7,036 nt of DNA from Acidiferrobacter sp. (GTDB lineage: Bacteria > Pseudomonadota > Gammaproteobacteria > Acidiferrobacterales > Acidiferrobacteraceae), in contig DAHWGZ010000006.1 in assembly GCA_027335965.1 (NCBI GenBank), positions 22,461 to 29,496 of the forward strand, read 5' to 3'. Shown piece by piece: positions 1 to 7,036 of the stretch (positions are counted from its first letter, which is position 1; each line of letters opens with the position of its first letter). The position numbers were made by a program, and so were the translations under genes. Below the pieces are notes generated by a model. That model was not told the DNA's origin. It worked only from the letters and a program-made list of their open reading frames with translations, and ran no database searches.

Positions 1-1256
1 CTCTCGGGGGCAATTGCCTCGCGGAAGGTTGCGTGCCGTCGAAGGCGATGCTGGAGGTGGCCGCGCACGGCAGGCGGCACGCGGGGTTGACCGGGGATAC
101 GGCGGGCATCGCCTACGCGCGCGCGGTCGCCCACAAGGAGGCCGTGCAGGCGACGCGCTATGCCCAGCACGCGCGCGAGCTCGCGGCTTCGCCAGGCGTC
201 ACGCTGCAAACCGGCATGGCGCGCTTTCTTGACCGGCATCGGCTCGTGGTCGACAGCGAATCGGGCAGCACGACCGTCGAGGCGCGGCACATCATCGTGG
301 CGAGCGGGGCCGATGCGTTCATTCCGCCACTGCCGGGTGCCGAGCTTTGTCTGACGAGCCGCGACCTCTTTGCTCGCAAGCCCATGCTCACGGAACGCCC
401 GGCCTCGGTGCTCATCATCGGCGGTGGCGCAATCGGCATGGAGACGGCTTGCCTTTTTGCCGCCCTCGGGACGCCCGTGACGCTCTTGCAGCGTGGTCCG
501 CAGATGCTGACCGGGATGGACGCGGACATGGTGGCCACCTTGCTGCCCCTGCTCGACCCGGGCATCCGCTTGGTGTCCAACGCCGAGGTCACGGCCATCG
601 AGCGTTCAAGCGTCGGCGTGCGCGTGCGTTATAGCCGCGGTGGCGCGCCCGCGCAGGAAGAGGCCGCCGCCGCGATCCTGGCGATCGGCCGCCGCCCGGT
701 CGTCCCCGAAGGCTTCGGCGCCCTCGGATTGGCCTTCGACCGGCGCGGCATTCCGGCCGGCGCGACCTTGCAGGCCGGCGCCCCGCACATCTATGCCTGT
801 GGCGATGTCAACGGCCGGCAGCCGCTTTTTCACGTCGCCGTGCGCGAATCGCTGGTCGCGGCCCACAACATCCTTGCGGGCGACACCCCTTGCGATTACA
901 TGGACTACGCCGCCATCCCCAACACGGTCTTTACCATGCCGGCGGCCGCTCAGGTCGGGCTTACGGGCGCGGGCGGGGCGTCGGGCGTGTCCCTCGTCGA
1001 ATCGGCCTATGCCTTTGCCGATGATGCCCGCGCCCAGATCTGTGGCGAGACAGGGGGCGGCCTGCACCTGTTTTTCGAGGAAGGCGGCCTGCGCCTGCGC
1101 GGCGGCTGGGTGGTCGGCGTCGACGCCGCCCAGTTGATCGGCGAGATCGGCGTGGCCGTGGCCGCGGGCCTGTCGGCTTACGAACTCGCGCGCTTTCCCG
1201 ACCAGCATCCGATGGCCGCGGAAGGGATCTCGCATGCCGCGCGCGCCTTGTTGTGA
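1..1256 (+). CDS. lpd: Dihydrolipoamide dehydrogenase-like FAD/NAD disulfide oxidoreductase (E3), 5'-truncated by the window edge
   Basis: A class I pyridine nucleotide-disulfide oxidoreductase. The family role is to reoxidise dihydrolipoyl groups of a 2-oxoacid dehydrogenase E2 with NAD+, via FAD and a redox-active disulfide. The reading frame is open from base 3, and the first residues read LGGNCLAEGCVPSK, the CxxxxC disulfide (window residues 5 and 10). The GTG at 33 is therefore internal, and the N-terminal FAD-binding GxGxxG lies upstream; 417 residues are visible. In order: NAD-binding Rossmann motif GGGAIGME (about residues 140-147), second FAD motif YACGDV (about 264-269), then the C-terminal dimerisation domain ending in DQHPMAAE, with the catalytic His (about 402) and Glu (about 407). 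The usual HPTxxE has Met in place of Thr. It sits upstream of pdhA and pdhB on the same strand, which supports an E3 role. Mercuric-reductase-like or other family members remain possible because the N-terminus, including any lipoyl domain, is not visible. Confidence 0.9.
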   Translation, partial: LGGNCLAEGCVPSKAMLEVAAHGRRHAGLTGDTAGIAYARAVAHKEAVQATRYAQHARELAASPGVTLQTGMARFLDRHRLVVDSESGSTTVEARHIIVASGADAFIPPLPGAELCLTSRDLFARKPMLTERPASVLIIGGGAIGMETACLFAALGTPVTLLQRGPQMLTGMDADMVATLLPLLDPGIRLVSNAEVTAIERSSVGVRVRYSRGGAPAQEEAAAAILAIGRRPVVPEGFGALGLAFDRRGIPAGATLQAGAPHIYACGDVNGRQPLFHVAVRESLVAAHNILAGDTPCDYMDYAAIPNTVFTMPAAAQVGLTGAGGASGVSLVESAYAFADDARAQICGETGGGLHLFFEEGGLRLRGGWVVGVDAAQLIGEIGVAVAAGLSAYELARFPDQHPMAAEGISHAARALL

Positions 1257-1260
1257 TGGG

Positions 1261-1274
1261 CCTGGCGCGCCAGG
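1261..1274. repeat. Perfect 14-base palindrome after the lpd stop
   Basis: CCTGGCGCGCCAGG equals its own reverse complement and begins four bases after the lpd stop codon. As RNA it could fold into a short GC stem. There is no downstream U-tract, so it is not a standard intrinsic terminator. It could be a 3'-end stabilising hairpin, a protein-binding site, or chance in GC-rich DNA. Confidence 0.6.
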
Positions 1275-1416
1275 GCGGGGCCTTGCCATGACCGCGAGGG
1301 CGCGCCGGGCCCGCGGCGCCTTCGGTCCGGGGTCGTTGTCGGGCTTGCAGGCGACAAGGACGAGGCCGCCAGGCTGAGCCGCCCGGCGGTGGCGTCGAGG
1401 CGGTCATCCGGCTTAT

Positions 1417-1424
1417 AAGGAGGG
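1417..1424 (+). promoter_or_regulatory. Strong Shine-Dalgarno placed for the 17-codon leader ORF
   Basis: The bases AAGGAGGG (about 1417-1424) form a near-perfect anti-16S match, three bases before the ATG at 1428. The pdhA starts at 1457 and 1478 are more than 30 bases away, too far to use it directly. The only start it suits is the leader ORF at 1428, which is out of frame with pdhA. This is why the leader ORF is annotated. Confidence 0.65.
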
Positions 1425-1427
1425 CGC

Positions 1428-1481
1428 ATGGAGGTTGGGACAGGCAGGATGCCGGGATGCGGCGCGCGAGCGGCGCCATGA
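1428..1481 (+). CDS. 17-residue leader ORF overlapping the pdhA start (ATGA)
   Basis: The frame encodes MEVGTGRMPGCGARAAP. It has the best ribosome-binding site in the lpd-pdhA-pdhB cluster. Its stop (TGA 1479-1481) overlaps the ATG of pdhA at 1478, giving the ATGA junction typical of translational coupling. The peptide has no recognisable domain, and no run of one amino acid that would suggest classic attenuation. Inference: ribosomes load at 1428, finish after 17 codons and reinitiate on pdhA, which has only a weak site of its own. Alternatives are that pdhA starts at 1457 and this frame is chance, or that an indel error hides a start of pdhA at 1428. Confidence 0.4.
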   Translation: MEVGTGRMPGCGARAAP

Positions 1482-2530
1482 GCAAGGACCTGCACCGCAG
1501 ATTCGTCCGCGACATGCTGCTTGCGCGCGTCTTCGAGGAGCGTGCCGCCCAGGAATACACGGACGGCCGGATCCGTGGGTTTTTGCACCTCTACCCGGGC
1601 GAGGAGGCGGTTGCGGTCGGCGTCCTGCACGCGGCCGAGCCATCCGATTACATCGTCAGCACCTACCGCGAGCACGTGCATGCCCTGGTGCGCGGCATCC
1701 CGGCGCGCGTCATCATGGCCGAACTCTTCGGCAAGTCCGGCGGCGTCAGTCACGGCATGGGGGGCTCCATGCACATCTTCGACAGCGAACGCCGCTTCAT
1801 GGGCGGGTACGCGATCGTCGGCGAGACCTTCCCGATTGCGCTCGGCATCGGCTACGCCATCGCCTACCGCCAGCTGCCCGAGGCGGTGATCTGTTTTTTT
1901 GGGGACGGCGCCGCCAACCAGGGGACTTTTCATGAGTCTTTGAACATGGCCGCGCTGTGGCGCCTTCCCGTGTTGTTCGTCTGTGAAAACAACCGCTATC
2001 AGATCGGCACCGAGATCCGCCGACACTCGGCCGTCACCGACATTCACAGGCGGGCGTGCGCTTACGCGATGCCCGCCGAGCAGGCCGACGGCATGGATGT
2101 CCTGACGGTCTACGCCACGGCCCGCCGGGCGCTCGATGCCATCCGCAACGAGGGCGGCCCGCGCCTCATCGAATTCGAGACCTATCGCTTCCGCGGCCAT
2201 TCGATGGCCGATCCCGGGGCCTATCGGCCGCCCGCCGAGGTCAAGGCCTATCTGCGCGATGACCCGCTTGCCGCCGTGCTGGGCGCGACAAAGGCCGCGG
2301 ACCCCACCCCCGGCAAGCCGCAGCCGCCGGCCGCCGGCCATGCGCCGCCATCCCCGCCGCGGGGACAGGCCTTCGACGGCCTCGATGCCGACGACATCGA
2401 GGCCATGCGCGCGGAGATCGCGGCGGTGGTCGACGATGCGGTCCGCTTCGCCGAGGCGAGCCCCGAGCCCACCCTGGAAGACGCCTGGCATGCCTTCCAC
2501 CGTAATCATGCCGGCGAGGAGCTGATTTGA
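1478..2530 (+). CDS. pdhA: Pyruvate dehydrogenase E1 component, alpha subunit
   Basis: Alpha subunit (350 aa) of the heterotetrameric thiamine-diphosphate E1, which decarboxylates pyruvate and acetylates the lipoyl group of E2. The thiamine-binding motif is clear: GDGAANQG (about residues 142-149) through CENN (about 169-172). The N-terminal RGFLHLYPGEEAVAVG block and the loop TYRFRGHSMADPGAYR (about 235-250) are typical of pyruvate-type E1 alpha, so PDH is preferred over acetoin or branched-chain enzymes, though specificity is inferred. I chose ATG 1478 because it gives the usual N-terminus and overlaps the leader stop; ATG 1457 would add seven residues. Oddity: residues about 271-300 form a Pro/Ala/Gly-rich segment between the conserved domain and the C-terminal helix DIEAMRAEIAAVVDDAVRFA, where relatives usually have a short helical linker. 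pdhB follows on the same strand. Confidence 0.93.
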   Translation: MSKDLHRRFVRDMLLARVFEERAAQEYTDGRIRGFLHLYPGEEAVAVGVLHAAEPSDYIVSTYREHVHALVRGIPARVIMAELFGKSGGVSHGMGGSMHIFDSERRFMGGYAIVGETFPIALGIGYAIAYRQLPEAVICFFGDGAANQGTFHESLNMAALWRLPVLFVCENNRYQIGTEIRRHSAVTDIHRRACAYAMPAEQADGMDVLTVYATARRALDAIRNEGGPRLIEFETYRFRGHSMADPGAYRPPAEVKAYLRDDPLAAVLGATKAADPTPGKPQPPAAGHAPPSPPRGQAFDGLDADDIEAMRAEIAAVVDDAVRFAEASPEPTLEDAWHAFHRNHAGEELI

Positions 2531-2744
2531 GAATCGAGCGCACTGCGGCCAACGCCGCGCCTCCATGCGGGAGAGCCAGCCATAGGCCACACAAGGGGGC
2601 TTGCATGCAGGCCTGGGTGCCGGGTCCCGCCAGGCCGCGTCGGTGGGCGGCCCGCGCCGTCCGCGGCGCATGGCGCGCGTCGGCGGGCGATGTCACGGCC
2701 ATGCCCCAAGCGACCCGTGTCGCGAATCGGCTTGCGAGGCGTCC
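2531..2744. other. Spacer between pdhA and pdhB
   Basis: A 214-base, GC-rich spacer, unusually long for subunit genes that in most relatives are nearly contiguous. It contains a 7-bp inverted repeat, GGCCTGG / CCAGGCC (about 2610-2636), with a loop of about 13 bases, and the small ORF described separately. No promoter or T-tract terminator is evident. It could be a diverged repeat or a structured linker that adjusts E1 alpha to beta stoichiometry; neither can be shown here. Confidence 0.5.
2595..2600 (+). promoter_or_regulatory. Shine-Dalgarno-like AGGGGG before the intergenic ORF
   Basis: The run CAAGGGGGC (about 2592-2600) lies roughly five bases before the ATG at 2605. It suits only that start: pdhB begins 140 bases further on and in another frame. 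It mirrors the arrangement before pdhA, though the match to the anti-Shine-Dalgarno sequence is poorer here. Confidence 0.4.
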
Positions 2745-2748
2745 ATGA
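2605..2748 (+). CDS. Small basic ORF filling the pdhA-pdhB gap, overlapping the pdhB start
   Basis: The frame gives 47 residues from ATG 2605, rich in Arg, Ala and Pro, beginning MQAWVPGPARPRRWAARAV. The same frame stays open back to a TTG at 2527 that overlaps the pdhA stop (TTGA), giving 73 residues. Its own stop, TGA 2746-2748, overlaps the pdhB ATG at 2745 (ATGA). I recognise no family. Either it is a coupling ORF that delivers ribosomes to pdhB, or it is chance openness: in this GC-rich spacer the pdhB frame is also open back to 2601. Evidence for a functional peptide is weak; the coupling geometry is the main argument. Confidence 0.3.
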   Translation: MQAWVPGPARPRRWAARAVRGAWRASAGDVTAMPQATRVANRLARRP

Positions 2749-3711
2749 ACGATACGATCCTCTATTGGCAGGCGATGAACCGGGCGCTGGACGCCGAGAT
2801 GGCCGCCGATGACGCCGTCATCGTGCTCGGCGAGGACGTGGGCCTCTACGGCGGCACCTACCGTGTCACCGAGGGCCTCATGGCCAAGTATGGGGAATGG
2901 CGGGTGCGTGATACGCCCATTTCGGAAAACAGTTTCGTGGGGCTTGGGGTGGGCGCGGCGCTCGCCGGGCTGCGCCCGGTCGTCGAGCTCATGACGGTGA
3001 ATTTCGCGCTGCTCGCCATGGACGCGATCGTCAACATGGCCGCCAAGGTGCCCTTCATGTCGGGCGGCCAATTTGCCATGCCGCTTACCATCCGCATGCC
3101 CGAAGGGGTGGCCCACCAGTTGGGTACGCAGCATTCCCAGCGCCTGGGCCAGCTCTTCATGGGCGTGCCAGGACTGCGCGTCGTCGTGCCCGCGCGCGTG
3201 CAGGACGCGTGGTGGCAGCTGCGTCAGGCGATCCGCAGCGATGACCCCGTCATCGTGCTCGAACACGAACGCCTGTACTTCTCCACGGGGCCCCTGGACG
3301 AGGGCTTGACGCCGCCACCGCCGCATCGGGCCGCGGTTCGCGTCGCCGGCACCGACGTGACCATCATCGCGTGGTCACGCATGGTCGAGGTCGCGCTGGC
3401 GGCCGCCACCGCCCTCGGGCGGGAGGGCCTATCCGCCGAGGTCATCGATCTGCGCAGCCTGCTGCCCGTGGATTGGGCCACCTGCGAGGCCTCCGTGGAC
3501 AAGACCCACCGCTGCCTCATCGTCGACGAGGCCTCGCGTTTCGGCGGTCCCGCCGCCGAAATCACCGCGAGCCTCCATGAACGCTGTTTTTTCAGCCTGG
3601 AGGCCCCGATCCTGCGCGCTGCCGCGCTCGATCTGCCGATCCCCTTCAACGGCAGGCTCGAAGACGCCTGCATCCCAAGCGAGCAGGGGGTGATCGACGC
3701 CGTTCATCGCC

Positions 3712-3728
<17 letters not shown>
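2745..3728 (+). CDS. pdhB: Pyruvate dehydrogenase E1 component, beta subunit
   Basis: Beta subunit (327 aa, the usual length) that pairs with E1 alpha to form the thiamine-diphosphate active site. Visible family blocks: GEDVGLYGG (about 29-37); RVRDTPISE with the cofactor-contacting Glu (about 61); PLTIRMPEG; TQHSQ with the conserved His (about 130); LEHERLY (about 172-178); and, in the C-terminal transketolase-like domain, AEVIDLRSLLPVD (about 231-243). ATG 2745 is chosen because homology begins at once (ILYWQAMNRALD) and a GAGG lies at 2736-2739; the frame is open back to a TTG at 2601, but that extension looks like non-coding translation. The start overlaps the stop of the intergenic small ORF. 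The last 17 bases overlap the 3' end of convergent gpmI. No E2 gene follows, unlike the common pdhA-pdhB-pdhC order. Confidence 0.95.
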
Positions 3729-5241
<1,513 letters not shown>

Positions 5242-5276
5242 GACACCTCTCCGGTAAAAGGCCGCTGCCAGACACG

Positions 5277-5285
5277 CTCATATCA
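5277..5285 (-). promoter_or_regulatory. Possible extended -10 element for gpmI
   Basis: Read on the minus strand, TGATATGAG has a TGn extension followed by TATGAG (4 of 6 matches to TATAAT). It would place a transcript start about 30 bases before the gpmI ATG. No good -35 hexamer is seen at 16-18 bases, so this is weak. Confidence 0.2.
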
Positions 5286-5493
5286 CTTTAGGCGCAAAAT
5301 ACCCGGCACGCCACCTATGTATGCGTCCAGAAACGCCGACCTGCCGTGGTCTCAGAATCCGATGCGCCCGGGCCTGCCTAACGCATACGCCGCCGTCTAC
5401 CACGCCGTCGGCCGCGCGGACATGGGTGCTGATATTGCCCGGCATCCCGGACTTCGGATGGAGCTTTCAAGGATACTCAAGATCGCTCGGGGC

Positions 5494-5502
5494 TGGTATC
5501 GT
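5494..5502 (+). promoter_or_regulatory. Possible extended -10 element for ftsH
   Basis: TGGTATCGT has a TGn extension and TATCGT (4 of 6 matches to TATAAT). It would give a 5' leader of about 60 bases containing the hairpin before ftsH. There is no clear -35 box, and no convincing sigma-32 consensus was found. Confidence 0.2.
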
Positions 5503-5536
5503 AGTGGACAAACGCGTAGCCGCATCCGCGCGCCAG

Positions 5537-5562
5537 CCCTGGCCGCCAAGCGGCCCTGGGAG
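5537..5562 (+). promoter_or_regulatory. Hairpin adjoining the ftsH Shine-Dalgarno
   Basis: GGCCGC (5541-5546) and GCGGCC (5550-5555) form a perfect 6-bp stem with a three-base CAA loop. Beyond a small internal loop, CCC (5537-5539) can pair with GGG (5558-5560), the first bases of the Shine-Dalgarno GGGAG (5558-5562), which lies five bases before the ftsH ATG. Pairing could therefore partly mask ribosome binding. Family knowledge: FtsH is often heat-induced, so a structured leader is plausible. The stem is very GC-rich, which argues against easy melting, so any regulatory role is inference. Confidence 0.35.
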
Positions 5563-5567
5563 CGCCC

Positions 5568-7036
5568 ATGACGTCCGCAGCGTTCGGCCCTGAACCGGAC
5601 AAGAAGCCGCGCATCGAGGTCAACAAGCCCGAGCCGGCGCCGCCGCCGCGTTTTGGGCTGCGGCCCGACGCCAACCTGATCTTCTACGCGCTGCTCGTCA
5701 CGGGCCTTTTTCTCGTGTGGCAGGGCGCCATGCCCCCGCGCCGCGAAGAGATACCCTACAGCCAGTTTCTGGAATATGTCCAGAAAAACGACGTGCGCAA
5801 TGCCGTCGTCGGCCACCAGCGCATTACCGGTACCCTGAGCCTCAAGGGCCCGACCGGCAAGCCGCTGCTCTTTGCCACCGTGCCCCTTGAAAACCCGTCG
5901 CTGGCCACGCTGTTTGCCGCTCATCATGTCCCTTACACGGTGCACCACGAATCGCGCTGGGTCGGCGTGTTGTTGACATGGGTGCTTCCCTTCGCGCTCA
6001 TTTTCCTGTTCTGGGGCTGGCTCGGCCGGCGCATGCAAGGCGCCGGCAGCTTCCTCAATATCGGCGACAATCGGGTGCACATTCATCCAGACACCCTGCC
6101 CAAGATCACGTTCGACGATGTCGCCGGGGTCGAGGAGGCCAAGGAGGAGCTGAAGGAGAGCATCGAATTTCTGAAAAATCCCCAGCGGATCCAGCGCTTC
6201 GGCGGACACATGCCCAAGGGCGTGCTGCTGCTCGGCGCGCCGGGTACCGGCAAGACCCTGCTTGCGCGCGCCGTGGCCGGCGAGGCGGGGGTGCCGTTTT
6301 TCAACATTAGCGGGGCTGAGTTCATTGAAATGTTCGTTGGCGTGGGCGCGGCCCGTGTCCGCGATCTGTTTCACCAGGCCCGCGAAAAGGCCCCCTGCAT
6401 CATCTTCGTCGATGAGCTCGACGCCATCGGGCGCGCCCGCGGCGGGCCCGCCTTACTGGGCGGGCACGATGAGCGCGAGCAGACCCTGAATCAGCTCTTG
6501 ACCGAGATGGATGGCTTTGATCCCTCCACGGGCGTGGTAGTCATGGCTGCCACCAACCGCCCCGAGGTCCTGGACAAGGCGCTTCTGCGAGCTGGACGAT
6601 TCGACCGCCAAATCGTGGTCGATAAGCCCGATCTGGTCGCGCGCACCCAGATCCTGCAGCTGCATGCGCGCAAAATCACCATGGCCCCCGATGTGGATCT
6701 TACGGTGGTGGCGCAAAGAACGCCCGGGCTCGTCGGGGCGGATCTCGCCAACATCACCAACGAGGCCGCCATCCTCGCCATCCGCCACGATCACGAGGCC
6801 GTGACCATGGCCGATTTCGAGGCCGCCATAGATCGCATCATGGCCGGCCCCGAAAGAAAGCATCGCGTGCTCAATGCCGAGGAGAAGCATCGTGTCGCTT
6901 TTCATGAATCCGGACACGCCCTGACGGCGGCCAGCGTTCCTACCGGAGAGCCGGTACACAAGATCTCCATCATCCCGCATGGCGTCGCAGCGCTCGGCTA
7001 CACCATGCAGCTGCCGGTCACGGAAAAGTTTCTTGC
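5568..7036 (+). CDS. ftsH: ATP-dependent zinc metalloprotease FtsH (AAA+), 3'-truncated by the window edge
   Basis: A membrane-anchored hexameric AAA+ protease that extracts and degrades membrane and unstable cytosolic proteins. 489 residues are visible of the roughly 610-650 usual. In order: a charged, Pro-rich N-terminal extension (about 1-35); transmembrane segment [16 protein letters not shown] (about 36-51); a periplasmic domain of about 80 residues; a second transmembrane segment (about 132-152); Walker A GAPGTGKT (223-230); pore motif FVG (256-258); Walker [11 protein letters not shown] with DE (282-283); second region of homology ATNRP...LLRAGRFDR with arginine fingers (341 and 344); and zinc motif HESGH (446-450). 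The third zinc ligand lies past the edge. ATG 5568 follows GGGAG at five-base spacing. The [12 protein letters not shown] form, the N-terminal extension and a gpmI neighbour, instead of the common rlmE-ftsH-folP context, suggest a second FtsH paralogue; this is inference. Confidence 0.95.
   Translation, partial: MTSAAFGPEPDKKPRIEVNKPEPAPPPRFGLRPDANLIFYALLVTGLFLVWQGAMPPRREEIPYSQFLEYVQKNDVRNAVVGHQRITGTLSLKGPTGKPLLFATVPLENPSLATLFAAHHVPYTVHHESRWVGVLLTWVLPFALIFLFWGWLGRRMQGAGSFLNIGDNRVHIHPDTLPKITFDDVAGVEEAKEELKESIEFLKNPQRIQRFGGHMPKGVLLLGAPGTGKTLLARAVAGEAGVPFFNISGAEFIEMFVGVGAARVRDLFHQAREKAPCIIFVDELDAIGRARGGPALLGGHDEREQTLNQLLTEMDGFDPSTGVVVMAATNRPEVLDKALLRAGRFDRQIVVDKPDLVARTQILQLHARKITMAPDVDLTVVAQRTPGLVGADLANITNEAAILAIRHDHEAVTMADFEAAIDRIMAGPERKHRVLNAEEKHRVAFHESGHALTAASVPTGEPVHKISIIPHGVAALGYTMQLPVTEKFL

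Larger units (their letters stand above)
1257..1427. other. Spacer between lpd and the pdhA leader ORF
   Basis: A GC-rich stretch of 171 bases without a convincing gene. It holds a perfect 14-base palindrome just after the lpd stop and a 6-bp inverted repeat, TTGTCG (1336-1341) with CGACAA (1352-1357), around a 10-base loop. No T-run follows either one, so I do not call an intrinsic terminator, and I see no good sigma-70 promoter. A 29-codon frame (1288-1377) is present but has only a weak Shine-Dalgarno. Read-through from lpd into pdhA is therefore plausible but not shown. Confidence 0.5.
5242..5567. other. Divergent intergenic region between gpmI and ftsH
   Basis: 326 bases with no supportable gene; frames crossing it are extensions of shadow frames. 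The gpmI-proximal part (about 5276-5302) is the most AT-rich stretch and is where a gpmI promoter would be expected. An 8-bp inverted repeat, GTATGCGT (5319-5326) and ACGCATAC (5381-5388), is separated by 54 bases. The ftsH-proximal end has a GC hairpin next to the Shine-Dalgarno. No riboswitch, tRNA or CIRCE-like heat-shock operator was recognised. Confidence 0.6.

Noticed and set aside
606..1289. 227-codon minus-strand frame opposite lpd
   Set aside because: It is antisense to the NAD/FAD and interface domains of lpd with no recognisable protein features.
1288..1377. 29-codon frame in the lpd-pdhA spacer
   Set aside because: It has only a weak G-rich upstream sequence, does not overlap the next start and has no recognisable product; chance is the simpler explanation.
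1894..1904. T7 followed by G4 in pdhA just before the thiamine-binding motif
   Set aside because: It could be a slippage site, but it encodes conserved Phe-Phe-Gly in frame and shifted frames stop without a sensible product, so programmed frameshifting is not supported.
1178..2671. 497-codon open frame on the minus strand opposite pdhA
   Set aside because: It lies antisense to a clearly conserved gene and arises from high-GC codon bias; its translation is rich in Arg, Gly and Ala with no recognisable motif.
2601..2744. In-frame 48-codon N-terminal extension of pdhB from TTG 2601
   Set aside because: E1 beta homology starts immediately after ATG 2745, the protein from there is already full length, and the extension looks like translated spacer.
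3583..3596. GCTG-T6-CAGC resembling a terminator inside pdhB
   Set aside because: The T-run is in the loop rather than after the stem, the stem is only 4 bp, and it lies in conserved coding sequence.
5397..6374. 325-codon minus-strand frame opposite ftsH
   Set aside because: It is a shadow of ftsH, overlapping both membrane segments and the Walker A region; no independent support.

Overview
This window comes from a GC-rich bacterial chromosome, most likely a proteobacterium. That placement rests on base composition and the overall look of the five proteins, and I cannot name a genus with confidence. All five genes are core-metabolism or protein-quality-control genes. I see no tRNA, rRNA, CRISPR array, transposase, integrase or phage gene.

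Layout. Positions 1-1256 (+) hold the 3' part of a dihydrolipoamide-dehydrogenase-like flavoprotein (E3), whose redox-active disulfide lies at the left edge. After a 221-base spacer come the two subunits of a heterotetrameric, thiamine-diphosphate-dependent pyruvate dehydrogenase E1: alpha at 1478-2530 (+) and beta at 2745-3728 (+). The beta gene ends 17 bases inside the 3' end of a convergent gene at 3712-5241 (-), the 2,3-bisphosphoglycerate-independent phosphoglycerate mutase (gpmI). A 326-base intergenic region then separates gpmI from a divergent gene at 5568 (+), an FtsH-family membrane AAA+ zinc protease that runs off the right edge.

Function. GpmI interconverts 3- and 2-phosphoglycerate in lower glycolysis or gluconeogenesis. 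E1 plus E3 are two of the three parts of a pyruvate dehydrogenase complex that turns pyruvate into acetyl-CoA. The lipoyl acyltransferase E2 is not between or after the visible subunits, so it is either upstream of E3 or elsewhere. FtsH is a membrane-anchored protease with no obvious metabolic link to its neighbours.

The least ordinary parts are the spacers and a few local protein features. Both E1 genes are preceded by a short open frame that starts behind a strong Shine-Dalgarno sequence and whose stop overlaps the next start as ATGA: 17 codons before pdhA and 47 codons before pdhB. This looks like translational coupling through mini-ORFs. E1 alpha carries a Pro/Ala-rich segment near its C-terminus where the family normally has a short helical linker. 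The ftsH Shine-Dalgarno abuts, and may be partly paired into, a GC-rich hairpin. I found no clear-cut new system. These are testable local peculiarities in an otherwise conventional region.
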